Positions 36,283 to 45,658 of a stretch of 64,000 nucleotides of DNA are shown in pieces. A program made the position numbers and the translations under genes. The stretch is from Polaromonas jejuensis NBRC 106434. GTDB taxonomy: Bacteria; Pseudomonadota; Gammaproteobacteria; Burkholderiales; Burkholderiaceae_C. Positions within the stretch are counted from its first letter, which is position 1. Each line of letters opens with the position of its first letter. The DNA lies in contig NZ_BCYO01000002.1 in NCBI RefSeq assembly GCF_001598235.1, positions 342,416-406,415 of the forward strand, in the 5' to 3' direction. The notes beneath the pieces are model-generated. The model did no database searches. It was not told the origin of the DNA and was given only the letters and a program-made list of their open reading frames with translations.

Positions 36283-37226
36283 GACGGCGCGTGGAGGTCA
36301 GGCGCCACCGTTGTCACGCCGACACTACCCGCCAGGTCGGCCACGAGTTCCAGCAGAATGTCCTTGACGGCCTGCGCCGGCTCGGACAAGGGCAGGTGGT
36401 CCGACTGGCACAACGCCAGCGGTGCCTCGATCACCGGCTCCACAATGCGGCATTGCCAGGCACCGCAAGCGGCCACCACCTCACGCGCCATCGAGGCCGG
36501 CAGGATGGTGGCCCCCAGCCCGTCGGCGATGACCGCCGTGAGCGTGAAGGCCGATTCGATCTCGGCCACCACGCGCGGGGCCAAGCCCGGGCCCAGGCCC
36601 ATGAACGCCTCGTTGACGAGCTTGCGAACGATGTTGTAGGGGCGCGGCAAGAACAGTTCCATGTCGCGCAGGTCGCTCAGACGCACCGGTTCCGCCGGTA
36701 TCGGCATGGAAGCCGGCCCGACCAGGAACAGGGGCTCCTTGAGCAGCGGCAGGAACGACAAGCCATGAATGGCCTTGTCGCCGTAGAGCACGGCCAGGTC
36801 CATCCGGCCATTCATGATCAGTTCGGACAGCGTTATGCCGTAGTTTTCATTCAGGTAGAGCAACACGCCGGGGTGGCGCGCCCGCACCGTGCGCAGCAAA
36901 GGCAGCGCCAATGCCGAGGCAGCGGTGCCCGGCGCCAACCCCACCGAGACCTGGCCTGAAAGGCCACGTCCCGCGGCTTGCATGTCCGCCAGGGCCTGAT
37001 CACACTGGCGCAGGATGATTTGCGCATGGCGGTACAGCACCTTGCCCGCCTCGGTCGGCGTGACGCCGCGCTTGGTGCGCACAAGCAGTTGCTGGCGGAC
37101 CTCTCCTTCCAGCGTGGCAAGCTGTTGGCTCAAGGCCGGTTGGGCAATGTAGAGCACTTCGGCGGCCTGGGTCAGGCTGCCGATGTCCACGATCTTCACA
37201 AAATATTTGAGTCGTCGGAGGTTCAT
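36279..37226 (-). CDS. Nac-like LysR family regulator
   Basis: A 315-aa LysR protein very like enteric Nac in its N-terminal half: MNLRRLKYFVKIVDIGSLTQ, IAQPALSQQLATLE and RTKRGVTPTEAGKVLYRHA, then LSGQVSVGLAPGTAAS. Nac activates nitrogen-limitation genes from sites of the form ATA-N9-TAT; such sites occur near all the operons of this island. ATG 37226 gives the family start. It reads into the acc-pxp operon and is divergent from the aminotransferase gene. It or the paralogue at 59217 is the likely regulator. Confidence 0.9.
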   Translation of the reverse strand: MNLRRLKYFVKIVDIGSLTQAAEVLYIAQPALSQQLATLEGEVRQQLLVRTKRGVTPTEAGKVLYRHAQIILRQCDQALADMQAAGRGLSGQVSVGLAPGTAASALALPLLRTVRARHPGVLLYLNENYGITLSELIMNGRMDLAVLYGDKAIHGLSFLPLLKEPLFLVGPASMPIPAEPVRLSDLRDMELFLPRPYNIVRKLVNEAFMGLGPGLAPRVVAEIESAFTLTAVIADGLGATILPASMAREVVAACGAWQCRIVEPVIEAPLALCQSDHLPLSEPAQAVKDILLELVADLAGSVGVTTVAPDLHAPS

Positions 37227-37334
37227 ACCTCTCCTCGTAAGCAAATGTTAAGCCTACCACCGCCTCAGGTGTGCGCGCCAGAGTGCAAACCCCGAACCCA
37301 TCCTGTTCGGCCATGACGACCGCAACGGCGCACC

Positions 37335-37399
37335 ATAAGCTCCACCTATTGAACCAGACCAAACTCATCTTGGCGACATCGCCTGCCTGCGCGTACCGT
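37335..37399 (+). promoter_or_regulatory. Nac-type promoter module of aminotransferase-rraA
   Basis: ATAAGCTCCACCTAT (37335-37349) is followed by TTGGCG at 37370 and TACCGT at 37394-37399, with the same 35- and 24-base offsets as the other copies. It lies 100 bases before the GTG start, in the region divergent from the Nac-like gene. Confidence 0.72.
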
Positions 37400-37448
37400 T
37401 ACGTCTGCCCGCTCTTTCCTCTTTCTCTACTGCCCAAAGGAAACCACC

Positions 37449-38657
37449 GTGACCAGCTCCCGTATCGCCGCCCGCGTGCGCCGCATCAAACCATCGCCCA
37501 GCACGTCCGCCGCCGACCGTGCCAACGAACTGCGCCGCCAGGGCAAATCGATCGTTAACCTGGTCGTGGGCGAGCCCGACTTCGACACCCCCGCGCACAT
37601 CCGCCAGGCCGCCACAGCGGCGATGGACCGGGGCGAAACGCGCTACACGCTGATGGCCGGCACGGTGGCGTTGCGCCAGGCCATCGCCGCCAAGCTTGAG
37701 CGCGAAAACGGGCTCACGTACGCACTGAACGAGATCATCGCCACCAGCGGCGCCAAAAGCGCGATCTACAGCGCGTTTGCGATCACGCTGGAGCCGGGCG
37801 ACGAAGTCATCGTGCCCGCGCCGTACTGGGTGTCGTATCCCGACATGGTGCTGGCCTGCGACGGCACGCCCGTGACCGTGGCCTGCCCCGAGGAAAACGG
37901 CTTCAAGATCACGCCCGAACAGCTGGCCGCCGCCATCACGCCGAAGACCCGCTGGCTGCTGATCAACTCGCCGAGCAACCCGACCGGCGCGAGCTACACC
38001 ACGGACGAGTACCGCGCGCTGGCCAAGGTGCTGGCCAAACACCCGCAGGTGCTGGTAATGACCGACGACATCTACGAGCACATCCGCTTCGACGGCCAGA
38101 TCACGCCGCACTTCCTGCAGGCCGCGCCCGAGCTGCGCGATCGCACGCTGGCGATCAACGGCGTTTCCAAGACTTACGCCATGACCGGCTGGCGCATCGG
38201 CTGGGTGGCCGGCCCGCGCGACCTGGTGCAGGCGCTGGACACGCTGCTGTCGCAGTCCACCGGCAACTGCTGCTCGATCAGCCAGGCGGCCGCCGCGGCC
38301 GCGCTGAACGGCGACCAGAGCTTCGTAACCGAGAGCGTGGCGGTCTACAAGCAGCGACGCGACGCGACACTCGCGCGCATCAACGCGATCCCCGGCCTGA
38401 GCTGCCGCGTACCCGACGGCGCCTTCTACCTCTACATCAACTGCGGCGGCCTGATCGGCAAGACCACACCCGAGGGCAAAGTGCTGAACGAAGACGGCGA
38501 CGTGGTGATGTACCTGCTGGAAAGCGTCGGCGTGGCCGTCGTCGCCGGCACGGCGTACGGCCTGTCGCCGTACTTCCGCATGTCGATCGCGACCTCGATC
38601 GACACCCTGGAAGAAGGCTGCGCGCGCATCGCCCGCGCGGTCGCAGCACTGCGCTGA
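37449..38657 (+). CDS. Class I/II PLP-dependent aminotransferase
   Basis: A 402-aa fold-type I aminotransferase, AspC-like. LVVGEPDFDTPAHIRQAA (about 38-55), the NSPSNPTG substrate loop (173-180), the DDIYEH cofactor contact (206-211) and NGVSKTYAMTGWRIG with PLP Lys241 are intact. It starts at GTG. It is 72% or so similar by eye to the second aminotransferase at 46744; the two differ in the substrate-facing segments. It is followed by rraA, as if an amino acid is converted to a keto acid that the next enzyme cleaves. Confidence 0.92.
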   Translation: MTSSRIAARVRRIKPSPSTSAADRANELRRQGKSIVNLVVGEPDFDTPAHIRQAATAAMDRGETRYTLMAGTVALRQAIAAKLERENGLTYALNEIIATSGAKSAIYSAFAITLEPGDEVIVPAPYWVSYPDMVLACDGTPVTVACPEENGFKITPEQLAAAITPKTRWLLINSPSNPTGASYTTDEYRALAKVLAKHPQVLVMTDDIYEHIRFDGQITPHFLQAAPELRDRTLAINGVSKTYAMTGWRIGWVAGPRDLVQALDTLLSQSTGNCCSISQAAAAAALNGDQSFVTESVAVYKQRRDATLARINAIPGLSCRVPDGAFYLYINCGGLIGKTTPEGKVLNEDGDVVMYLLESVGVAVVAGTAYGLSPYFRMSIATSIDTLEEGCARIARAVAALR

Positions 38658-38692
38658 GCAGCACCCGCAACACCAGCGACTCAAGGACCACC

Positions 38693-39367
38693 ATGACCAC
38701 CTACAAAGCCCTCCGCAAGAACCCTTCGGCCACGCAGGCCGGCCCGCAAATCATTGCCGCGCTGCGCGACATCCCCGTGGCCGCGCTCAGCGACAACATG
38801 CACCGCAACATCGGCACCGCGGGCCTGCACCCCTACCACCGCCCCGTCGCCCAGACCATGGCCGGCACGGCCGTCACGGCGCGCTCGCGCGGCGGTGACA
38901 ACCTGACCTATCTGCGTGCCCTCGAGTTCTGCCGCCCCGGCGACGTGCTGGTGATCGATGCCGGCGGCGACCTCAACAACGCCGTGGTCGGCGGCATCCT
39001 GTCGTTCTACGCCGCCAGCATCGGCATCGTCGGCGTGGTCGTCGACGGCGCGATCCGCGACGTGGCCGAGATCCGCGAGCGCGAGTTCCCGGTCTACGCG
39101 CGCGGCATCACCCACCGCGGCCCCTACAAGGACGGCCCGGGCGAAATCAACGTGCCCATATCCGTGGGTGGCATGGTGGTCAACCCCGGCGACATCGTGG
39201 TCGGCGACCAGGACGGCCTGCTGGCCATCCCGCAGGAAGGCGTCGAGCAGTTGATAGAGAAGGCGCGCGCCCACCTGGACGCGGAAGCGCAAACCATTCG
39301 CGCGATGAAGGAAGGCCGCTGGGACCGCACCTTCATCGACGCGCTGGAAGCACGCTGCAACAATTAA
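38693..39367 (+). CDS. RraA-like / 4-hydroxy-4-methyl-2-oxoglutarate aldolase family protein
   Basis: A 224-aa RraA-fold protein. This fold includes class II pyruvate aldolases acting on 4-hydroxy-4-methyl- or 4-carboxy-4-hydroxy-2-oxo acids, and RNase E inhibitors. GGDNLTYLRALEFCRPGDVLVIDAGG and VVVDGAIRDVAEI give the metal- and substrate-binding Asp/Arg set, favouring an aldolase. It lies 35 bases after the aminotransferase. Its 3' part and downstream region are duplicated at 46214. Confidence 0.85.
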   Translation: MTTYKALRKNPSATQAGPQIIAALRDIPVAALSDNMHRNIGTAGLHPYHRPVAQTMAGTAVTARSRGGDNLTYLRALEFCRPGDVLVIDAGGDLNNAVVGGILSFYAASIGIVGVVVDGAIRDVAEIREREFPVYARGITHRGPYKDGPGEINVPISVGGMVVNPGDIVVGDQDGLLAIPQEGVEQLIEKARAHLDAEAQTIRAMKEGRWDRTFIDALEARCNN

Positions 39368-39415
39368 GCCTAAGAGCCGCAAGGCTCAAACGCACAGGCG
39401 GCCTGAACCGCGGCT

Positions 39416-39480
39416 ATAAGCCTGCGCTATCCGTCTAGACAAAAGACCTCTTTGCCTCGCCGCGGGCGGGTCGTTAAGGT
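39416..39480 (+). promoter_or_regulatory. Nac-type promoter module before the truncated aminotransferase
   Basis: ATAAGCCTGCGCTAT (39416-39430), TTTGCC (39451) and TAAGGT (39475-39480) keep the 35- and 24-base offsets. It is the duplicate of the module at 46649 and now drives only a truncated gene. Confidence 0.65.
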
Positions 39481-39510
39481 TGCACTCACCTGAGTTTCCA
39501 AGGAATCCAC

Positions 39511-39747
39511 GTGAGTTCGACAAGAATTTCTGCGCGCATGCGCCGCATCAAGCCCTCGCCCAGCAGTGCCGCTGCGGACCGCTTTGCCGAACTGCGGCGC
39601 CAGGGCCAGGACATCATCAACCTCGCCATCGGCGAACCCGACTTCGATACGCCGGCGCACATCCGGCAGGCCGCCGGCGCGGCCATCGAGCGCGGCGAGA
39701 CGCGCTACACGCCAGTAGCCGGCACGCTGGCACTGCGCCAGGCCATC
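39511..39747 (+). pseudogene. Truncated aminotransferase (N-terminal 79 codons)
   Basis: Identical in nearly all residues to the start of the intact aminotransferase at 46744 (GTG start, RRIKPSPSSAAADRF, NLAIGEPDFDTPAH), then homology ends at codon 79 within ALRQAI. The reading frame continues into unrelated sequence. The PLP lysine and catalytic core are missing, so it is not functional. Confidence 0.93.
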
Positions 39748-40281
39748 CTACGGCCTGCCGTTCGCCGCCGCGTGCGCACGCTCTCGGATCGGGCCGACGA
39801 ACAGGCGCACGTGAATTTCACCGCCTTTGTCGGCGAGGTGGCCAGCCACTATGCCGGGGCCATCCTGCGTGGCTGGCTTGTCGCTTCAGACCTGGGCGAC
39901 CGCTGCGCTTTCCATGTCGCGATGCGATTTATCCCATGCGGACAGCCGACCCCTGCCCTGTCTCGAAGGACCGTCAGCCGTGAGGCAGTTGCTCACGACG
40001 GTCAGCGCATCCGGCACGCTGGCTTGAAGGGCGCGGGGCTCGGCAGCGGCAGAGACGAAGCGGTCGCCCGAGATCGGCAGGCCGCATCGTGCGTCGGGTG
40101 GGCGTGGACATTGACGCACAGGCCCCGGTGGAGCGGCAATAGATGCATTTCCAATGCCCCGTTCGCAGATGCGTATGCAATATTTTTATAGCTGAACATT
40201 AATTATGTATTGGCGAAATTTCCATCGCGCTAGTAACTTTCTAACTCTCCACCGGTGAAGATGACCATCATGAAGGAAGCT
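39748..40281. other. Junction sequence of unknown origin
   Basis: About 530 bases between the truncated aminotransferase and the aldo/keto reductase. The first 400 are GC-rich with several short open frames on both strands, none recognised; one plus-strand run (EQAHVNFTAFVGEVASHYAG) looks protein-like. The last 120 are AT-rich and probably hold the promoter of the inserted module. No transposase or terminal inverted repeat was found. Confidence 0.4.
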
Positions 40282-41139
40282 ATGACAACATTAAAGGTGA
40301 CCGCGAATGGGGCAACCATCCCGGCTATTGGGTTCGGCACGTTCCGGATGAAAGGCGACGACGTCACCCGTATGGTCCGTCACGCACTGTCAGTCGGCTA
40401 CCGTCACATCGACACCGCTCAAATCTATGGAAACGAATCCGAGGTGGGCGAGGGGCTGGTGGCCTCGGGCTTGCCGCGGTCGGACGTGTTCCTCACGACC
40501 AAGGTATGGGTCGCCAATTTCAAATACGACGATTTCCTGCGCTCGGTGGATGAAAGCCTGGAGAAACTGCGCACGGACTATGTGGACCTTCTACTGCTGC
40601 ATTGGCCGAAGGTTGACGAGGTCCCTTTGGCCGAGCAGATCAGCGCGCTTAATGAGGTACGCAAACGGGGCAAGGTCCGAAACATCGGCGTGAGCAACTA
40701 CACCACCGCTCTGCTACGCGACGCGCTGGCCCTCTCCAGCGCGCCGCTGGTCACCAACCAGGTCGAGTATCACCCCTATCTCGATCAGTCGGCGGTGCTG
40801 GATGTCGCCCGCAAGGCGGGCATGATCGTCACCGCCTACTATGCGATGGCGGACGGCAAGGTGATCGGCGATCCTGTCATCAAGGAGATTGCCGGGCGTC
40901 ACGGCAAGACCGAAGCGCAGATCGTGCTGCGCTGGCTGATTCAGCAGGATCAGGTAATTGCGCTGTCAAAAACTCTGAGCGAGGAGCGTGCAACCAGCAA
41001 CATCGACATTTTCGATGTCGAGTTGTCGTCAGAAGAGATGGCTGCCATCCACGGGTTGGCGAAGACGGATGGACGTCTTCTCAGCCCGGACTGGCTCGCC
41101 CCGGTCTGGGATGCCGGTCCCGCCAAGCAATCAATATAA
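40282..41139 (+). CDS. Aldo/keto reductase
   Basis: NADPH-dependent aldo/keto reductase (285 aa). The full catalytic tetrad is visible: Asp44 and Tyr49 in HIDTAQIYGNE, Lys74 in TTKVW and His107 in LLLHWPK; IGVSNY and the C-terminal cofactor loop ALSKTLSEER are present. The ATG at 40282 has AAGGAAG just upstream; the longer GTG frame is less likely. First gene of the inserted module, followed by a sugar ABC transporter, so the substrate is probably a sugar or sugar derivative. Confidence 0.9.
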   Translation: MTTLKVTANGATIPAIGFGTFRMKGDDVTRMVRHALSVGYRHIDTAQIYGNESEVGEGLVASGLPRSDVFLTTKVWVANFKYDDFLRSVDESLEKLRTDYVDLLLLHWPKVDEVPLAEQISALNEVRKRGKVRNIGVSNYTTALLRDALALSSAPLVTNQVEYHPYLDQSAVLDVARKAGMIVTAYYAMADGKVIGDPVIKEIAGRHGKTEAQIVLRWLIQQDQVIALSKTLSEERATSNIDIFDVELSSEEMAAIHGLAKTDGRLLSPDWLAPVWDAGPAKQSI

Positions 41140-41172
41140 ATACAAATGTAAATACATTAAAGGAGACGGAGT

Positions 41173-42471
41173 ATGTCCAACTCACTATCGAGCTATCAGT
41201 TGAACCGGCGCAACTTGCTGGCGGCATCGACCGCCGTGCTCGCTCTGCCCTATATGGTGGTGCGCGCCGCCGCAAAACCGAAGATTACCGTGATTTCGCA
41301 ATGGAGCGCAGGCAGCGATGGGGCGGCCATCACCGCGCTCGGCAAGCTGTTCGAGCAGGCCGGCGGCGACTGGACGCACAATCCGGTGCCCGGCTTTACC
41401 ACGGCCATGATGAACAAGCTGCGGGCGCAGATACTGGCAGGCGATCCGCCGGCAGCAAGCCAACTGAAGGGGCCGGAGATTGCGGCCTGGTCAAAGATCG
41501 CACCGACCGTCAATCTGGACGCCATCGTGGCCGCCTCTGGCTACGAGAAGGTTGTCGTCCCCGAGTTGGCCAGACTGCACAAGCCCGCCGGCCACTGGAT
41601 CGCCTTGCCGCTCCAGGTCTACCGTATGAATACGCTGTGGGTGTCGAAGAAGGCGATGGACAAAGTCGGTGCGACGGCCTTGCCTAAGACCTGGGCCGAG
41701 TTCAACGCGCTGGCGGCGAAGATGAAGGCAGCCGGGATTCAGCCGCTGATCAACGGCGGCCTCCCTTATGACAACGCGATGATCTGGGAAACCTGTCTGG
41801 CCGGCATCAGCCCGGCGAGCTATCGCAAGGCGATCATGGAACTGGACGACGCTGCACTGCGCGGACCCGAGGTGCTGGCCGCATTCCAGCAAGCCCGCAG
41901 GCTCAGCGAGTGGATGGATCCGAATGTCGGCAACCAGCATTATTCCGTATATATCCCCAAGTTCATGGCAGGCGATGGCGGCATGCTGCTGACAGGCGGC
42001 GCGGTGCAGGGCGTATTCCGTGCTGCCGGCTACCAGCTCAGCGATTACCTGGTCGGGCCGGGGCCGCAGGACAATGGCAATCAGGGCTTCACGCTGAACG
42101 CCGACTCCTTCATTTTCTGGAAGCGCAAAGAGTCGGAGTTCCTGGCCGGTCAGGAGTTGATGGCGAAGGTGTTGATGAGCAAGGAGACGCAGAAGACGTT
42201 CTCGGGCATCACCGGTTCCGTGCCGGCCCGCACCGACATCGATCTCTCCGACCCTGCCTTCACCCCCCAGCAGCGCGAGACCGCAGCGGCGATGGCGGCT
42301 TCGATGAAGACAGGGCAAGTGGTGCTGAGCCTGGCGCATAACCTGGCCCAGCCGAGTCAGGTGACGGCAGCGATGATCGATGTGCTGACCGAGTTCATCC
42401 ACAACAAGGACATCACACCAAAACAGGGGCAAGACCATCTGGTTGCCGCTGTTGCCGGCGTGCGGTCATGA
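41173..42471 (+). CDS. CUT1-type sugar ABC transporter substrate-binding protein
   Basis: Periplasmic receptor (432 aa) of the family 1 solute-binding proteins. The N-terminus has a twin Arg (NRRNLLAAS) before a hydrophobic stretch, a possible Tat signal. The mature part has the TVISQWSAGSDGAAI opening and the GDGGMLLTGGAVQG segment typical of the glycerol-3-phosphate/sugar receptors. It starts 33 bases after the reductase. Its stop overlaps the first permease (ATGA). Confidence 0.9.
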   Translation: MSNSLSSYQLNRRNLLAASTAVLALPYMVVRAAAKPKITVISQWSAGSDGAAITALGKLFEQAGGDWTHNPVPGFTTAMMNKLRAQILAGDPPAASQLKGPEIAAWSKIAPTVNLDAIVAASGYEKVVVPELARLHKPAGHWIALPLQVYRMNTLWVSKKAMDKVGATALPKTWAEFNALAAKMKAAGIQPLINGGLPYDNAMIWETCLAGISPASYRKAIMELDDAALRGPEVLAAFQQARRLSEWMDPNVGNQHYSVYIPKFMAGDGGMLLTGGAVQGVFRAAGYQLSDYLVGPGPQDNGNQGFTLNADSFIFWKRKESEFLAGQELMAKVLMSKETQKTFSGITGSVPARTDIDLSDPAFTPQQRETAAAMAASMKTGQVVLSLAHNLAQPSQVTAAMIDVLTEFIHNKDITPKQGQDHLVAAVAGVRS

Positions 42472-43349
42472 TACGGGACCGGCTGCTGCCATATCTCGTC
42501 ATATGGCCGCCGCTGCTGGTCGGCATTGTCCATGTGGTCGGCTTCACGCTGTATACCGTATGGCTGTCGTTTACGCCATCAACGCTGGTGCCGCAAGTCG
42601 GCTGGATCGGCTTGCGCAACTACAAGGCCATACTGGGTACGCGCAACTGGGAGATTGCGGCCCATAACATGGTGGTATACGGCGTCTGCTTCCTGCTGCT
42701 GACCACCGCACTCGGGCTGCTGCTGGCGATTCTGATCGACCAGAAGATCCGCGGCGAAAACGCGTTGCGGGCAATCTTTCTTTATCCGCTTGCGGTGTCG
42801 TTCGTGGTCACCGGCGTGGTCTGGGGCTGGCTGCTCAATCCTGGCCTGGGGATACAGAAGCTGGTCAACGATATCGGCTGGCTCGGCTTTCGCTTTGACT
42901 GGCTGATAGACCGCAACCGCGCCATCTATACCATCGTGATTGCCGGCGCGTGGCAGGCGTCCGGGTTTGCGATGGCGCTGTTTCTGGCCGGCTTGCGGTC
43001 GGTGGATGCCGATCTGATGAAAGCGGCCCAGATCGACGGCGCCGGACCCTGGCGCACCTATCGCCGGGTGGTGCTGCCGAGCATCTGGCCGATCTTCGTG
43101 GCCGTGTTCGTGGTCCTGCTGCAATTTGCCGTCAAGACCTTCGATCTCGCTATGGCGCTGACCGGCGGCGGTCCGGGGATCGCCACGATGCTGCCGTCCA
43201 TCGTTGTCTACGATTTCATGTTTCAGCGCGGTGTGCTTGGCGGCGGATCGGCGGCGGCGGTGCTGATGCTGTTGTATCTGATGGCGGTGCTGATTCCTTA
43301 CGCATTGTTCAAACGCTGGCGGCAGATGCAGGGGAGGCGGCATGGCTGA
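42468..43349 (+). CDS. CUT1 sugar ABC transporter permease (MalF-like)
   Basis: Membrane subunit (293 aa) with six or so helices and the EAA loop (ADLMKAAQIDGAGPWRTYRR). Overlaps the receptor gene by four bases and the next permease by eight. The ALTGGGPG motif after the loop is typical of the MalF/UgpA side. Confidence 0.92.
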   Translation: MIRDRLLPYLVIWPPLLVGIVHVVGFTLYTVWLSFTPSTLVPQVGWIGLRNYKAILGTRNWEIAAHNMVVYGVCFLLLTTALGLLLAILIDQKIRGENALRAIFLYPLAVSFVVTGVVWGWLLNPGLGIQKLVNDIGWLGFRFDWLIDRNRAIYTIVIAGAWQASGFAMALFLAGLRSVDADLMKAAQIDGAGPWRTYRRVVLPSIWPIFVAVFVVLLQFAVKTFDLAMALTGGGPGIATMLPSIVVYDFMFQRGVLGGGSAAAVLMLLYLMAVLIPYALFKRWRQMQGRRHG

Positions 43350-44250
43350 CTTGCTTGAAACATCCGCGTCTTCCATCACACACCTGCCTGAGAAGACCGG
43401 CCTGCAGGTCAAGTGGAGCCGACTGGCGGTTTACGCGGTACTGCTCGGCTTCGCAGCCGCCTATCTCACACCGTTGGTGGTGGTGATCCTCAATTCGGTG
43501 CGCAGCGCGCAGGACATCGGACAGAACGGCGTGATCAACCTGCCGAAAACGCTCGAACTGCACAATTTCGTTGCCGCCTGGGGGGAGTTCTGCATTGCCC
43601 AGCATTGCTCCGGTATTCGGCCATACATGCTGAACTCGCTGATGATGGCGATACCGGCGACGATTCTGTCAACCCTGCTGGGCGCGGCTTGCGGTTATTC
43701 CATCGCGCTGTGGCGCTTTCGCGGCGACACCTGGGTATTCGGCGTTCTCACGCTGGGCGTGTTTTTGCCCGAGCAGATGAAACTGGTGCCGTGGGTTCTG
43801 GTGCTGCGTGAACTCGGACTGAGCAACACGATCGCCGGCCTGGTGCTGGTGCACGTGGTGCAGGGCATCAGCTTCGCCACGCTGTTCTGCCGCAACTACT
43901 ACGTCAACATTCCGCAGGAACTGATGAAGGCGGCGAAGATCGACGGCGCAGGCTATTTCCGGATTTTCTGGCGCATCGTTCTGCCGCTGTCGCCGCCGAT
44001 CCTGATTGTGACCATCATCTGGCAATTCACCGGCATCTGGAATGAGTACCTTTACGGCGTGGTATTCACCTCGGGCGAGAATCAGCCGATCACCGCTGCA
44101 TTGATCGCGCTGGCGGCGGGCGTGTCCGAGGCGCCGCAATACGGGATACAAAGCGCCGCCGTGCTGCTGGCGGCCGCGCCGACGCTGCTGGTCTATCTGG
44201 TCGGCGGCAAGTACTTCATGCGCGGCCTGACGGCTGGAGCAGTCAAATAG
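43342..44250 (+). CDS. CUT1 sugar ABC transporter permease (MalG-like)
   Basis: Second membrane subunit (302 aa). EAA loop is PQELMKAAKIDGAGYFRIFW followed by RIVLPLSPP. An insertion-free N-terminal cytoplasmic tail precedes the first helix. Partner of the MalF-like subunit. Confidence 0.92.
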   Translation: MADLLETSASSITHLPEKTGLQVKWSRLAVYAVLLGFAAAYLTPLVVVILNSVRSAQDIGQNGVINLPKTLELHNFVAAWGEFCIAQHCSGIRPYMLNSLMMAIPATILSTLLGAACGYSIALWRFRGDTWVFGVLTLGVFLPEQMKLVPWVLVLRELGLSNTIAGLVLVHVVQGISFATLFCRNYYVNIPQELMKAAKIDGAGYFRIFWRIVLPLSPPILIVTIIWQFTGIWNEYLYGVVFTSGENQPITAALIALAAGVSEAPQYGIQSAAVLLAAAPTLLVYLVGGKYFMRGLTAGAVK

Positions 44251-44269
44251 AAATGAACAGGAGACATCG

Positions 44270-45382
44270 ATGGCTGCTATGACAATCAGTGATTTGCATA
44301 AGCGCTTCGGGCCGGTGAACGTGCTCAAGGGCATCAATCTGGAAATCGCCGACGGCGAGTTTATCGTGCTGGTGGGACCGTCCGGCTGCGGCAAGTCGAC
44401 GCTGCTCAATATCATCGCGGGACTGGAGCACCAGAGCGACGGCACGGTCGAAATCGGCGGACGGCGGATGAACGGCGTGGCGCCCAAAGATCGCGACATC
44501 GCCATGGTGTTCCAGTCCTACGCTTTGTACCCGACAATGACGGTGCGCGAGAACATGTCCTTTGGCATGGAGTGCCGCGGCGTGGCGAGGGCACAGCAAG
44601 GAGAAGCAGTGACGCGGGTGGCGCGCCTGCTGCAGATTGAACCCTTGCTGGACCGTAAACCGGGCCAACTGTCCGGCGGCCAGCGCCAGCGGGTGGCGAT
44701 GGGGCGCGCGCTGGTGCGTGACCCGGTGCTGTTCCTGTTCGATGAGCCGCTGTCCAATCTGGACGCCAAGCTGCGCGTGGAGATGCGCTGGGAAATCAAG
44801 CAATTGCATGCGCGGATCGGTTCTACAATCGTCTATGTCACCCACGACCAGATCGAGGCGATGACTATGGCGACCCGGATCGCGGTGATGCATCAGGGCG
44901 AGGTGCAGCAGTTCGCCGATCCCGATACGCTCTACAACCGCCCGGCCAATCTGTTTGTCGCGCGCTTCATGGGAGCGCCGCCGATGAACACATTTACCGC
45001 TCGTCTGACGCAACGCGATGGTGCGGCGGTCGCCTTGATTGGTGCTGGCCTGCCGGAGGAGATCGCCGTGTCCATCGCGCCGGGGGCGGCGCGGGACTAT
45101 ATGGAGCGGGACGTCATCGTCGGCATCCGCCCGGAATGCATCGGCGAGCGCAACCGCCGGTTCGGCGACCATCCGCAGGCCAGCCAGCACATCACGGCGA
45201 AAGTGGAGATGATCGAACCGACTGGAGCCGAGACCATCGTGCTGCTGCGCCTGGGTGGGCAGTCTGGGCTGGGGCGGGTGGCGCCGGATATCCGTCTGGT
45301 TCCCGACCAGATGGCGGAGTTCGCGCTCGATGTGAGGAACATCTGCCTGTTCGACCCCGTTACGGAACGCCTGATTGCATGA
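44270..45382 (+). CDS. CUT1 sugar ABC transporter ATP-binding protein (UgpC/MsmX-like)
   Basis: ATPase subunit (370 aa) with Walker A GPSGCGKST (36-44), signature LSGGQRQR, Walker B LFLFDEPLSNLDAKLR and a C-terminal TOBE regulatory domain (about 240-370), the layout of MalK/UgpC. It completes the transporter in the inserted module. Sugar unknown. Confidence 0.93.
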   Translation: MAAMTISDLHKRFGPVNVLKGINLEIADGEFIVLVGPSGCGKSTLLNIIAGLEHQSDGTVEIGGRRMNGVAPKDRDIAMVFQSYALYPTMTVRENMSFGMECRGVARAQQGEAVTRVARLLQIEPLLDRKPGQLSGGQRQRVAMGRALVRDPVLFLFDEPLSNLDAKLRVEMRWEIKQLHARIGSTIVYVTHDQIEAMTMATRIAVMHQGEVQQFADPDTLYNRPANLFVARFMGAPPMNTFTARLTQRDGAAVALIGAGLPEEIAVSIAPGAARDYMERDVIVGIRPECIGERNRRFGDHPQASQHITAKVEMIEPTGAETIVLLRLGGQSGLGRVAPDIRLVPDQMAEFALDVRNICLFDPVTERLIA

Positions 45383-45658
45383 ACTCTTCCGGCTGTCCCG
45401 ATAATCCCGACCAGCTTGCAGGCACGGGCACCTTTGGGTCAGCGGTACTCGCTCAAACGTGGCAGCGCCGTCGTCGATATACATCAGGCCCGGCGCGCCC
45501 GTGACCTGGATAACATGTTCCTTAGAGTTCTACATGCCCCCCAGTTTGCCAAGCATTCAATGCGTTATGGAGTGAAGGTAAAGATTGACCTCAGGCTTTC
45601 AGCAACCCAGGACGCCTCCCGCAAAGATGTCGGTCATGCACGGAACATGGCGCACGCT
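45383..45658. other. Gap of 276 bases at the right side of the insert
   Basis: Between the sugar ATPase and a broken TPR gene. No promoter, terminator or gene was recognised. Confidence 0.4.

Larger units (their letters stand above)
38981..39747 (+). repeat. 767-bp direct repeat, left copy
   Basis: Nearly identical to 46214-46980 at a constant offset of 7,233 bases; only scattered single-base changes are seen. It covers the rraA 3' part, the intergenic hairpin, the Nac-type promoter and the first 79 codons of an aminotransferase. Homology stops abruptly after GCCATC. Confidence 0.92.

Noticed and set aside
39511..40191. One 226-codon protein starting like an aminotransferase
   Set aside because: Homology to the intact paralogue stops at codon 79; the rest is a chance continuation into junction DNA.
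40180..40250. Nac-type promoter before the aldo/keto reductase
   Set aside because: AT-rich sequence is present, but no ATA-N9-TAT with the 35/24 offsets was found, so the inserted module seems outside the regulon.
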